Positions 13,582 to 22,216 of a DNA stretch of 45,053 nt are shown in pieces. The stretch comes from a virus: positions 1 to 45,053 of the IMG/VR virus record IMGVR_UViG_3300027741_000006; one strand, written 5' to 3'. The position numbers were made by a program, and so were the translations under genes. The first letter of the stretch is position 1. Each line of letters opens with the position of its first letter. The notes beneath the pieces were generated by a model that was not told the origin of the DNA, ran no database searches, and saw only the letters and a list, made by a program, of their open reading frames with translations.

Positions 13582-15375
13582 ATGCTGACTAAAGGCATTG
13601 AAGTTCAAAAATACGTTAGAGCTAGTGCTGGCAGAGTTGGCATCTCTATCGTGTTTGAAGATACTAACCAACCTAGGCATGATGGTAAAACTATCTATTT
13701 GCCTAGGATTACGGTAGATACTACTGACGCTCAATTACAAGAGTTTATGGCATCTGTTGACCACGAGGTTGCACATGATCGCTTTAGCTCTTTTGAAGTC
13801 ATTAAAGAAAAGAAACCTGATCCCCAAGGTTTGCTAATGTTTGTTTGGAACTTCTTAGAAGATTCCAGAATTAACATGATTGAATCTTTGGAGTATCAAG
13901 GTTTTAGAGAAAACTGGGATGAAACTAGTTCTTTGATTGTTGACAGAATCCTCTTTCGATTTAAAAAAGAATCTAGTTTTACCAAAAAGTTAGCTGCTGC
14001 TCTTATCTGTTGGGATGGAGTTATGTCTGGTGCTAGTTTTCCTAAACTAGAGCTAGTTACAAGCAAATACACTCCTGATAAAAAGATAACTGATGTTCTT
14101 AATAACTTCTCTGATCGTCTTGTACATACTCATACGATACTGGATAAACGATTAGGCACAGAAGCTACTCACAATTTAGCAGTTGACATTCTCAACAAAC
14201 TAGAAAAGGAATGCGAAGAAGAAATTAAAAAGCACAAAGAAGCAGAAGCTTCTAAACCTAAAGACGGTAAAAGCGAAGGCAAGGCTGCTAAAGATGAATC
14301 TGGCGATAGCAAAGAGTCTTCTAAAGAAGAAACTGAAGCTACCAAAAAAGATAGTGAAGAATACAAAATCATCACTATTAAGTTAACTGAAGAAGAGCTT
14401 CGCTCTATGTCTGTTACGTTGCCTGACGAAGGTTCTCGTATGGGCAAAACTGGAGTTAACTTAGAGCCAGTAGAGTACGACCGTGATAGTTGGGATTTAA
14501 CTGATTACGATAAGTTTATTGTAATTAATTACCCAAAAAGAACTGGTGAAGACCAATATTTTAGAGAAAACAGTGATAGCCGAGAGTTTTTGTCTGAATA
14601 CGCAGACCACGTTGAAAACAAACTTGTATCTCAAGAAAACTTTGCTCAACAAATCCGCAAATTGATTCAGATCAGAGCTAAAGTGCAGCGTCAATACGGA
14701 GTAAAGAAAGGTAAATTAGACCAATCTAGGTTGTCTCGTATTTGCTTTAATGCTCCAGGTTTCAATGAACGTGTTTTTAAGAACAAAATTGAAAACAAAG
14801 TTTTAGATGCTGCCATTACTGTGTTGGTTGACATGTCTGGTTCTATGGGAGGAATGAAAGCGTTTCACGCTCTTGCTTCTACCTTGTTAGTCAATGAAGT
14901 TTGCTCTACTCTAAACATTCCAGTTGAGATTGTGGGGTTTAGCGATGGATATGACTACAGAACTGAAGTTCAACCACTAATGTTTGTTTACAAAGGTTTT
15001 TCTGATCTAAAAGTCAGCTCAGACCAACTAAAACAATCATTTTCTTGTAGCAGCAGCTTTATGCACGGCAATCCTGACGGTGAAAACATTCTTTGGGCGC
15101 ATGATCGTTTGATTAAACGCAAAGAGAAAAAGAAACTGTTGATTGTGATGTCTGATGGTAGCCCTGCTGCAACTAAACCTTCTTATGGACTCAGTACTTT
15201 CACTGAAAAAGTAATCAAAGAAGTAGAAGCTACAAAGTTTGTTGACATTTATGGCCTAGGTTTATGTAGTAATGCAGTTTCTCATTACTACAAAAATTAC
15301 AGCATTGTCTACAAACCTGAAGAAATCCCAAGCAAATTGTTAGAACTCATAGAAAGGAAGATTATCAATGTCTAA
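13582..15375 (+). CDS. CobT-like protein: metallopeptidase-like domain plus VWA domain
   Basis: This 597-residue protein has a zincin-like HEVAH motif at residues 61-65 and a second FLEDSRIN block at 91-98, typical of the peptidase-like part of VWA proteins. A Lys/Glu/Ser-rich linker (about residues 205-270) follows. The C-terminal VWA domain has the metal-binding DMSGSMG motif (D417, S419, S421) and a later MSDGSP. Cobaltochelatase CobT shares the acidic linker and VWA layout. VWA proteins normally partner a MoxR-type AAA+ ATPase, encoded here immediately downstream with 8 bases of overlap. Other vitamin B12 genes are absent, so a role in protein remodelling is at least as likely as cobalt insertion. 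Confidence 0.8.
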   Translation: MLTKGIEVQKYVRASAGRVGISIVFEDTNQPRHDGKTIYLPRITVDTTDAQLQEFMASVDHEVAHDRFSSFEVIKEKKPDPQGLLMFVWNFLEDSRINMIESLEYQGFRENWDETSSLIVDRILFRFKKESSFTKKLAAALICWDGVMSGASFPKLELVTSKYTPDKKITDVLNNFSDRLVHTHTILDKRLGTEATHNLAVDILNKLEKECEEEIKKHKEAEASKPKDGKSEGKAAKDESGDSKESSKEETEATKKDSEEYKIITIKLTEEELRSMSVTLPDEGSRMGKTGVNLEPVEYDRDSWDLTDYDKFIVINYPKRTGEDQYFRENSDSREFLSEYADHVENKLVSQENFAQQIRKLIQIRAKVQRQYGVKKGKLDQSRLSRICFNAPGFNERVFKNKIENKVLDAAITVLVDMSGSMGGMKAFHALASTLLVNEVCSTLNIPVEIVGFSDGYDYRTEVQPLMFVYKGFSDLKVSSDQLKQSFSCSSSFMHGNPDGENILWAHDRLIKRKEKKKLLIVMSDGSPAATKPSYGLSTFTEKVIKEVEATKFVDIYGLGLCSNAVSHYYKNYSIVYKPEEIPSKLLELIERKIINV

Positions 15376-16489
15376 AGACAAAGTAGAAGACCTTGTTAAA
15401 AAAGCACTTAAGGAGGCTATGGATAAACGTAAACTTGAACCCACAGTTGTCGTTACTGAGCATGACGATGGTCTTACTGAAGAACTTGAACGCTACAAAG
15501 ATGATTTGAAATCAGTTGAAATGAGCAAACCAACTTTAAAAGACAACCAACGTAGGCTTTCAGATGTAATTCCAGATTTGGTAATGACATTAGACGAAGA
15601 CTTTCCTGTAACTGTGTTTAACAAACATGATTGGGATGAACGCATAGTTTCGTTTATTCCAGAAATCAACAAGTCTTATGTCATTGACAAAGAATTGGCT
15701 AGCAACATTTTGATGGCTTGGGAACTCAACGAGAAAGTGCTTTGTTATGGCCCTACTGGAGCTGGTAAATCTAGTCTTGTTGAGCAGCTTTGCGCTCGCA
15801 CTAATCGTCCTTTTGTGCGTGTCAATTGCACTGGTGATATGGACTCATCCATGATTTTTGGTCAATTGACAGCTAAAGATGGTTCAACAATCTGGGTTGA
15901 TGGTGCTGTAACAGAAGCAGTCAAGTATGGTGCTGTGTTTGCATGGGATGAGTGGGATGTAACTCCACCAGAGATTTCTATGGGCCTACAATGGCTCTTA
16001 GAGGACGATGGCAAGCTTTTCTTAAAAGAAATGCCCGGTAGTACCAAAGACAAGCAAATCACCCCTCACGAGCATTTTAGGATTGTTGCTATTGGTAACA
16101 CTCAAGGCCAAGGTGATGACACAGGTGCTCATGCAGGCACAAACGTTCAGAACTCAGCTACATTAGATCGCTTTGGAACTGCGGTGTACGTTGACTATCT
16201 GCATCCTTCTGTAGAAGAAAAGATGTTGGTAAACAAATGGCCTGACACAATCACAGGTAAATCAGCTAAAGAGCTAGTCAAACTAGCCAATTTGATTCGA
16301 CAAGGCTACAAAGCAAGTCAATTCAACTTGACTGTATCTCCAAGAGCTTTGTTCAGTATTTGCAGAAAAGTATCTGCTGGTTGTACACTGAAGAAAGCGT
16401 TTACGCTTGTGTACCTCAATAAACTTAACGACACACAACGTAAAGTTGCTGACGAACTCTTTACAAAAGTGTACGGCAGCTCACACTAA
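15368..16489 (+). CDS. CobS/MoxR-like AAA+ ATPase
   Basis: This 373-residue ATPase has Walker A GPTGAGKSS (residues 128-136), Walker B VFAWDEWD (190-197), a sensor-1 asparagine in AIGNTQ (N244) and LDRF (266-269) with a likely arginine finger. It matches the CobS branch of MoxR ATPases, which work with VWA partners such as CobT to drive metal insertion or complex remodelling. The gene overlaps the CobT-like gene by 8 bases and ends in a terminator (16503-16542), so the three-gene block 13136-16489 looks like a functional unit. CobS-like genes are known in other phages; their role there is not settled. Confidence 0.88.
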   Translation: MSKDKVEDLVKKALKEAMDKRKLEPTVVVTEHDDGLTEELERYKDDLKSVEMSKPTLKDNQRRLSDVIPDLVMTLDEDFPVTVFNKHDWDERIVSFIPEINKSYVIDKELASNILMAWELNEKVLCYGPTGAGKSSLVEQLCARTNRPFVRVNCTGDMDSSMIFGQLTAKDGSTIWVDGAVTEAVKYGAVFAWDEWDVTPPEISMGLQWLLEDDGKLFLKEMPGSTKDKQITPHEHFRIVAIGNTQGQGDDTGAHAGTNVQNSATLDRFGTAVYVDYLHPSVEEKMLVNKWPDTITGKSAKELVKLANLIRQGYKASQFNLTVSPRALFSICRKVSAGCTLKKAFTLVYLNKLNDTQRKVADELFTKVYGSSH

Positions 16490-16502
16490 AGCCTAAAGCC
16501 CT

Positions 16503-16542
16503 ATAGCCTTCCTTAACAGGAGGGCTATTTACTTTGCGTTTT
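16503..16542 (+). terminator. Rho-independent terminator after the CobS-like gene
   Basis: A 10-bp stem with one G-T wobble, ATAGCCTTCC (16503-16512) with GGAGGGCTAT (16519-16528) and a six-base loop, is followed by a T-rich run ending TTTT near 16542. It lies 13 bases after the stop of the ATPase gene and before the primase gene. Confidence 0.72.
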
Positions 16543-16552
16543 GAGAAACAAA

Positions 16553-17350
16553 ATGATAGATAGAAAACTAATCCTTGCAAATGCTCCTAGTAACAATGGT
16601 GAGCAAATACACATTAACCACATTGGCTGCGAAGCAGGTGAAGACAAGAAGCGCAGGCTGTACATCAAACGCACAGAACGTGGGTTAGTTGCGTATTGCC
16701 ATCATTGCAACGAGTCTGGTTCTGCTAAAGATGATGGCAACAGACTAAGCACTTGGATGCAAAAGAAAGATGCTACTGTCTCCAAGGTGACAGCTAAACC
16801 AATCATTGCTGCACTTACACCTCACGGCAAGATGTGGCTGCACAGCAACCTTTGCACAAGTTCTGACGATTGTTTTAACGGCGTAGCAGGTGAAGGCATG
16901 AAGGTTGCTCTTACACTATACAGCCCTGAGAAAGAAGCTATTGGTTGGCAGATAAGAAACCTTGATCCAAAAGCAACGCCCAAATACACAACGTACTACC
17001 ACAGCAGCGCCACTAGAGGCGATGCAAGCTGGTTTCACAAAGACAGCAAAACGCTAGTAATAACTGAAGACTACCTAAGTGCCTACAGGGTGCATAGAGA
17101 CACAGGACTCAGTGCAGTAGCGTTACTAAGAACAACAATGTCAGATAAGACATTGATGCAAGTGTATGACCTTGAGTTTAAGGACATATTTATTTGGCTT
17201 GATCCTGATGAAGCAGGAATTAAAGGAACAACAGCAGTAAACAAAAAACTAACACATTTCTTACCAAGAGAAACCAACATAATATTGTTTGGTATCGACA
17301 AAGAACCAAAAGAATGTGATCCAGCAGGCTTGTGTCACATACTTTTATAA
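16553..17350 (+). CDS. DNA primase (TOPRIM)
   Basis: This 265-residue protein makes RNA primers for the replication fork. The N-terminal part has a CHHC pair (about residues 49-52) and one earlier cysteine, so its zinc ribbon looks reduced compared with T7 gp4. The C-terminal TOPRIM fold has the catalytic glutamate in LVITEDYLS and the acidic motif LDPDEAG. The ATG at 16553 was chosen; a TTG at 16541 would add four residues. In T7, primase and helicase are fused in one protein; here the helicase is a separate gene starting 9 bases later. Confidence 0.85.
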   Translation: MIDRKLILANAPSNNGEQIHINHIGCEAGEDKKRRLYIKRTERGLVAYCHHCNESGSAKDDGNRLSTWMQKKDATVSKVTAKPIIAALTPHGKMWLHSNLCTSSDDCFNGVAGEGMKVALTLYSPEKEAIGWQIRNLDPKATPKYTTYYHSSATRGDASWFHKDSKTLVITEDYLSAYRVHRDTGLSAVALLRTTMSDKTLMQVYDLEFKDIFIWLDPDEAGIKGTTAVNKKLTHFLPRETNIILFGIDKEPKECDPAGLCHILL

Positions 17351-17359
17351 AGGAAACAG

Positions 17360-18625
17360 ATGGACTATGACGTTCTCTACCTTTGCAGTCAAAGCAAAGA
17401 GAACTTAGCAAAATACAGGCGGTACATCAAACCGCATGTAGTAGCCAAAGAAACAAACATTATCCTTGACGGGATGGATAAATACTACAAGACATTCCCT
17501 GGAGTCTCTGACTTTGTATGGGATTCTTTTTCTGCATTTCTTATTGCAGATCAAAGCAAACGATTGACTGACGATGCTATTGTTAAGCTTCGCATGACGC
17601 TTACTAAAGCAAAGACGTTTGTTCCACACCATGCTCACGAGGAAGTGGTCAAGACTCTTATTGAGTTGGACTATCTAGCTAAGATCATGGAAGAGTGTGA
17701 GAAAGTCAAAGAAGGTGAAAGTGACTTAGAGCACGTACACATTCTGGCTACCAACGCATTGAAAGATGTGGAGCGTTACATTGAAAAAGATGAACTATTT
17801 GTTAGTGCAGATTTATCTGCTATTGCAGATCGGATTAGCGGCAGTGGTTATGAGTGGCGTCTTGATGTGCTTAATCGTAGTCTTGGCCCTCTACGTATCG
17901 GTAACTTTGTTATTGTGGCTGCAAGAGTTGAGGTTGGCAAAACAACCTTCCTAGCAAGTGAGGTTAGTTACCTTGCACAACAGTTGCCTAAAGATCGTCC
18001 TGTTGTATGGGTTAACAACGAAGAAGAATCTTCTGTTGTGTTCTTTCGTATTGTTCAAGCAGCTCTTGGTCAAGAATCTAAAGTTCTTATTGCAGACTCA
18101 AAAGCAGCTATGACAAACTACGCAACTTTGATGGGTGGCAACAAAGACAAGATACGTGTTACTAAGGACATGAACAACGTTCGTGACTTAGAAACATTGT
18201 TTAGGGAAGTTAACCCCGGACTAATTGTGTTTGACCAGCTTGACAAAGTAGATGGCTTTAACAAAGGAGATGAACGTGAAGACATCAAACTTGGAAAAAT
18301 CTACAAATGGGCAAGGGAGCTTGCTCGCACTTATGGGCCTGTCATTGCAGCTTCTCAGCTCAGTGCTTCGGTTGTCGATCTTAAAGACCCTCCGTTTATC
18401 GGCATGGATGCTCTCCGTGGAAGTAAGACGGACAAACCGGGTGAAGCGGATGTGGTACTCACAATTGGAAAATATAAGGAGCCTAAATCACCAGAAGAAG
18501 AAATGATACGAACCATCAATGTTCCTAAGAACAAGCTCCCAGGTGGAGGAGCAAAACAAATGGAATCAGAACGTCACGGACAATTTCTTGTGACTATTGA
18601 TCCAATCAGAGCACGGTACGAATAA
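17360..18625 (+). CDS. Replicative DNA helicase (DnaB-like)
   Basis: This 421-residue protein has a RecA-type ATPase domain in its second half. The Walker A is AARVEVGKTTF (G193, K194, T195), close to the AARPSMGKT form of DnaB. The Walker B is GLIVFDQLDKV. Then come VIAASQLS (the H3-like segment with Gln), a GMDALRGS motif and LTIGKYKEP. The N-terminal 150 residues are divergent and helical. It would unwind DNA ahead of the phage polymerase. The ATG at 17360 follows AAAGGAAACAG. It is placed between primase and polymerase genes. Confidence 0.88.
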   Translation: MDYDVLYLCSQSKENLAKYRRYIKPHVVAKETNIILDGMDKYYKTFPGVSDFVWDSFSAFLIADQSKRLTDDAIVKLRMTLTKAKTFVPHHAHEEVVKTLIELDYLAKIMEECEKVKEGESDLEHVHILATNALKDVERYIEKDELFVSADLSAIADRISGSGYEWRLDVLNRSLGPLRIGNFVIVAARVEVGKTTFLASEVSYLAQQLPKDRPVVWVNNEEESSVVFFRIVQAALGQESKVLIADSKAAMTNYATLMGGNKDKIRVTKDMNNVRDLETLFREVNPGLIVFDQLDKVDGFNKGDEREDIKLGKIYKWARELARTYGPVIAASQLSASVVDLKDPPFIGMDALRGSKTDKPGEADVVLTIGKYKEPKSPEEEMIRTINVPKNKLPGGGAKQMESERHGQFLVTIDPIRARYE

Positions 18626-18646
18626 TTGAAAGGAGTATGGAAAACC

Positions 18647-20578
18647 ATGACCATACCAGCATTCGTGGCTATTGACGTTGAGACTACTCTCAATGGCAAT
18701 GAAAATGTAGGACTAGCCCATCCTATGCACCCAGACAACAAAGTTGTTGCATTTGGTCTTTGTGGAACAAAGCCTGTTGCAACATATGATGATAGTGAGT
18801 TTGAGTTTTACATAAGAACAATGCCCAAAGGCGTTGTGTATTGTGGACACAACTTAGCTTTTGATCTGATGTATCTGTACAAGACTTCATCAGGTCTTAA
18901 AAGAATGTTGCAAAACTCTAAGATTTGGGACACTCAGTTAGCTGAGTACATTCTCAGTGCTCAACAAACTAAATGGTCTAGCCTTGACGAGTTGTCTATT
19001 AAGTATGGATTGCCTGTCAAAGACGATACCATTAAGAAATACTTTCAAGCAGGCATGGGTTCAGACAAGATTCCTAAAGAAGAGCTGATCCCATACTTAA
19101 AACAAGACGTAGAAAACACAGTAGCCATAGCTAAAGCACAATACGAACAAGCAGTCAAAGAAGGTCAACTGACTTTGATGCTAACCCAAATGGAAGCTTT
19201 ACACGCAACAGCAGAAATGCAATTCAATGGTTTGCACATTGATACAGCTAAGCTGGATGCGTATACAGTTGAAGTTGTTAACAGCTACGTTGATGTCAAA
19301 CTTGATCTTGAAGCATTAGCTGAAGGATTAGTCGAAGACATTAACAGCCCTAAACAGTGGAGCCAACTATTCTTTGGTGGCAAAAAGAAAGTCAAAATCA
19401 AAGAAGAAGTTGGTGTTTACAAAAACGGCAACACTAAGTTTAAGTTGGTTGAAAAGACAATCACTCTTAAACCTTTTGTTGTGTACACACCAGACCCAGA
19501 CAAGGTGTCTAAAAAGACTGGTCAGATTTCTGTAGATGACTCAGTATTAAGCGACATGCTCAAGCATACGTTTAATCCACGAGCTATCTCAATCATCAAT
19601 CAGCTACTGAAATACAGAGAATTGTCTAAACAGCTTTCAACGTATGTTCAAGGTCTTAGCAAAAACATCATTGGTGAATACATTCATGGCAAATTGAATC
19701 ACACAGCAACTGTTACAGGTCGTTTGTCTTCAACTAACCCTAACTTGCAAAACATCAGCAACAATCCTATTAAACAAATCTTTAATTCTAGGTTTAAAAA
19801 TGGTTGGATTGTTGAGGTTGATTTTAATCAGCTAGAAGTTGTTGCTTTGGCACACGTTACTAGAGACATTCAGCTTATCAAAGACATCTCAGGTGGAGCA
19901 GACATTCACTCAGAGTTGTACAGAGATATGTTTGGTAGGTATCCTAGCAAAGAAGAACGTAAGCCATTCAAAGCTAGAACGTTTCAATTGATCTACGGTG
20001 CAGGTGCTAAAGCTATTAGCAAACAAGCTGGTTGCAGCTTAGACGAAGCTAAGAAATTTGTTGATGTGTTCTACGGTCGTTACAAATCAGTAGCTGTTTG
20101 GCACAAAGAGTTTGCATCTAAAGCAGAGATTGAGTCTACTTACGGTTTTGATGAAGAAGGCTTTCGTGAGAAAACCAAAACCTTTATTTATCGTGCAGAG
20201 ACTGGCAGGAAATTTGCTTTCAAAGAATATCACAGTGAGAGCGAATGGTCGCCTAGAACTTACAACTTCAGTCCAACTGAGTTGAAGAACTACCCTGTGC
20301 AAGGTTTAGCTACTGGTGACATTGTTCCAATGATGTTGGGCGTTATCTTCAGAGAGCTAAAGGGCAGAGATGATGTGAAAATGGTTAACACTATTCACGA
20401 CTCTCTAATGTTTGACGTTGAACAAGAATCACTAGGTGACTTTATAGAAGGGATTACAGCAATACTGAAAAACACACACAAGTATTTTGAAGATACATTT
20501 AACACGCCATTGGCCCTCAAGCTCAATGCAGGGGCATCAATAGGTACAAATTGGTTTGAGATGAAAGAATTGACATGA
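18647..20578 (+). CDS. DNA polymerase, family A, with 3'-5' exonuclease
   Basis: This 643-residue replicative polymerase has exonuclease motifs AIDVETT (Exo I), GHNLAFDLMYL (Exo II) and YLKQDVENT (Exo III). Polymerase motif A is VDFNQLEVVALAH, motif B is FKARTFQLIYGAGA, and motif C is TIHDSLM. In motif B the residue matching E. coli Phe762 is Phe (F446 here). In motif A the usual ELR Arg is Val. The ATG at 18647 lies 11 bases after GGAG; an upstream TTG (18626) is less likely. It is the core of a T7-like replisome with the adjacent helicase, primase and probable SSB. Confidence 0.93.
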   Translation: MTIPAFVAIDVETTLNGNENVGLAHPMHPDNKVVAFGLCGTKPVATYDDSEFEFYIRTMPKGVVYCGHNLAFDLMYLYKTSSGLKRMLQNSKIWDTQLAEYILSAQQTKWSSLDELSIKYGLPVKDDTIKKYFQAGMGSDKIPKEELIPYLKQDVENTVAIAKAQYEQAVKEGQLTLMLTQMEALHATAEMQFNGLHIDTAKLDAYTVEVVNSYVDVKLDLEALAEGLVEDINSPKQWSQLFFGGKKKVKIKEEVGVYKNGNTKFKLVEKTITLKPFVVYTPDPDKVSKKTGQISVDDSVLSDMLKHTFNPRAISIINQLLKYRELSKQLSTYVQGLSKNIIGEYIHGKLNHTATVTGRLSSTNPNLQNISNNPIKQIFNSRFKNGWIVEVDFNQLEVVALAHVTRDIQLIKDISGGADIHSELYRDMFGRYPSKEERKPFKARTFQLIYGAGAKAISKQAGCSLDEAKKFVDVFYGRYKSVAVWHKEFASKAEIESTYGFDEEGFREKTKTFIYRAETGRKFAFKEYHSESEWSPRTYNFSPTELKNYPVQGLATGDIVPMMLGVIFRELKGRDDVKMVNTIHDSLMFDVEQESLGDFIEGITAILKNTHKYFEDTFNTPLALKLNAGASIGTNWFEMKELT

Positions 20579-21117
20579 CAATGATGACAGGTATCGTAGA
20601 ACAAGTTTCTACAAAAGATGTGACTACCAAGTTTGGTTTGAAGCCAACTTACTCTATCAAGGTTAACGGCGGTTGGGTTAAGTGCGGGTTTAAAGCACAT
20701 AGCGCAAACGTTGGTGACGAAGTAGAGTTTGATGGCAACACAGGTACTTATGGTTTAGAGACTAAAGCAGTTAACGTTATTCGCAAAGGTAGTGGAGTAG
20801 TTCCTCCAGCAGCACCAACTGTTACTAATAGCACAGCAGTGCCTGTTAAGCCCTCTTACGGGGGCTACAAGGAGAAAGTGTTTCCTATCCCTGCTTTGCA
20901 TGGTGATCGTGCTATTGTTCGTCAAAACGCTTTGGCTCGTGCAACTGATCTTTATGTTGCAGCTCGTGGTGGCAAACCATTTGAGTTGGAAGCAGAATCT
21001 CTTGACTTTGTTATTAAACTAGCTCGTAAATTTGAGGCTTATACTGCGGGTGATCTTGATCTAGCAGAAGCTATGAATGAAGATGCTGAAGAATCTAAAC
21101 AAGGCGAATTGTTTTAA
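20575..21117 (+). CDS. Probable single-stranded DNA-binding protein
   Basis: This 180-residue protein overlaps the polymerase stop by 4 bases (ATGA). Residues about 1-80 look like an OB fold (TGIVEQVSTKD, TYSIKVNGGWVKCGF, VGDEVEFDGN, KAVNVIRKG). A Pro/Thr linker and a helical region follow. The C-terminus is acidic and ends in GELF. Phage SSBs such as T7 gp2.5 end in an acidic tail with a terminal Phe that contacts polymerase and helicase, matching this layout. No specific family is recognised, so it is a functional inference from fold, tail and position. Confidence 0.68.
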   Translation: MTMMTGIVEQVSTKDVTTKFGLKPTYSIKVNGGWVKCGFKAHSANVGDEVEFDGNTGTYGLETKAVNVIRKGSGVVPPAAPTVTNSTAVPVKPSYGGYKEKVFPIPALHGDRAIVRQNALARATDLYVAARGGKPFELEAESLDFVIKLARKFEAYTAGDLDLAEAMNEDAEESKQGELF

Positions 21118-21140
21118 TTAGTTTCGTTGCTGTGGGTTTT

Positions 21141-21270
21141 GTAAGAGCTGTTAAGCCAGCATTCGAGGATGTCAACACAGGGAGTTTTCTGGCTTTCTGC
21201 CCTGTCTAGTTGAAGACCAAATCGAGGCTCTTACTCTTTTTAGGCTAATGATGTTATGTTATTGGCCTAT
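21141..21270 (+). ncRNA. Candidate pseudoknotted RNA or leader element
   Basis: An 8-bp closing stem pairs GTAAGAGC (21141-21148) with GCTCTTAC (21227-21234), and T5 follows at 21237-21241. Inside, AAGCCAG (21153-21159) pairs with CTGGCTT (21189-21195). ACAGGG (21177-21182) pairs with CCCTGT (21200-21205), extended by CAAC/GTTG. The two inner helices interlock as a pseudoknot. A further hairpin with one wobble, TAGGCTAAT/ATTGGCCTA, follows at 21241-21269. It fills the 188-base gap before the exonuclease gene and matches no RNA family I recognise. It may be a regulator, an RNA gene or an attenuator. Confidence 0.5.
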
Positions 21271-21305
21271 TCCCCTGCAATCTTGCACACAACACTGGAA
21301 ACAAA

Positions 21306-22019
21306 ATGAAAGCACTTATTGATGGTGACATTGTTGTTTATCGTGGTGCTGCATCAGCAGAAGAAGATGATGTTTGGATAGCCCTAGCAAGGGCTGACCA
21401 AATGATTCAAGACATTCTTGCTGATACAGGAGCTACGTCATACAACGTGTACCTCACAGGCACAGGCAATTTCCGAAGAGACATTGCTCCTAGCTACAAA
21501 GCTAACAGACCTGATGCTAGACCTAAACATTGGGAAGCTGTACGAGAGTTCCTAATAACACAGCACAAAGCAATGATGTGCAACGGTTACGAAGCAGACG
21601 ATGAGATGGGTGTACAGCAAGACAAAGAAACTATGTCTACTGTGATCTGTAGCATTGACAAAGACCTTTTACAAATCCCAGGTAGACACTACAACTTTGT
21701 TAAGAAGCTGCACAGTGTTGTTACTCCTGAGAATGGTTTAAAGTTTCTTTATATGCAGAGTCTCATAGGTGACAGGAGCGATAACATTATTGGTGTAGCT
21801 GGCATTGGCCCAGTAAAGGCAGAGCGTGCATTAGCAGAGCTATTGCCTGAAGAGTGGTACGACAAGTGCCGTGAACTCTATAACGATGATGAGCGTTTCC
21901 ATCTCAACATGAAGTTGTTGTATATCTGGCAAAAACCCAACGACAGTTGGGAACCCCCCACCACAACAACTGACTCGCCCCAAGGCGAGGAAGCAACACA
22001 ACACAAGGAACAACAATGA
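21306..22019 (+). CDS. 5'-3' exonuclease (FEN/T7 gp6-like)
   Basis: This 237-residue nuclease has the FEN-superfamily acidic residues in ALIDGDIVV (D6, D8), GYEADDEMG and CSIDKDLLQI. GDRSDNIIGVAGIGPVKA is the helix-hairpin-helix DNA-binding element. It would remove RNA primers and degrade host or branched DNA, as T7 gp6 does. The C-terminus has a Thr/Pro/Gln-rich tail. The ATG at 21306 follows CACTGGAAACAAA; the leader upstream is highly structured (21141-21270). Confidence 0.9.
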   Translation: MKALIDGDIVVYRGAASAEEDDVWIALARADQMIQDILADTGATSYNVYLTGTGNFRRDIAPSYKANRPDARPKHWEAVREFLITQHKAMMCNGYEADDEMGVQQDKETMSTVICSIDKDLLQIPGRHYNFVKKLHSVVTPENGLKFLYMQSLIGDRSDNIIGVAGIGPVKAERALAELLPEEWYDKCRELYNDDERFHLNMKLLYIWQKPNDSWEPPTTTTDSPQGEEATQHKEQQ

Positions 22020-22216
22020 CACAAGACGTAAACATGCAACACATGAGCATGAAAGAGTATGTGGCTATAGCAATGCTTACAGAACTGGCAACTAAAGATG
22101 CTGTGCTAAAGATGATTGGTGAGAAAGAGACTACTGCTACAAAAGTAGTTGAGTCTTGTTTTAATTGGGCAGACATTTTTATGGCTGTACGTGAAAGCCG
22201 CAATGCCAAGACCTAA
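22016..22216 (+). CDS. Hypothetical protein, 66 aa
   Basis: This small helical protein starts in an ATGA overlap with the exonuclease stop. It begins MTQDVNMQHMSMKEYVAIAM and ends FMAVRESRNAKT. No motifs are recognised. Its stop overlaps the start region of endonuclease I (22203), so the three genes are tightly coupled. It may be an accessory factor for recombination or degradation of DNA, by location only. Confidence 0.65.
   Translation: MTQDVNMQHMSMKEYVAIAMLTELATKDAVLKMIGEKETTATKVVESCFNWADIFMAVRESRNAKT

Noticed and set aside
13582-15375. Evidence for a phage cobalamin pathway
   Set aside because: No CobN, CobW or other cobalamin genes are present; CobT/CobS similarity alone does not support vitamin B12 synthesis.
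21141-21240. tRNA-like element (closing stem and TTCGA)
   Set aside because: There is no cloverleaf, no anticodon arm and the closing stem is 8 bp with a long interior; the pseudoknot reading explains more bases.
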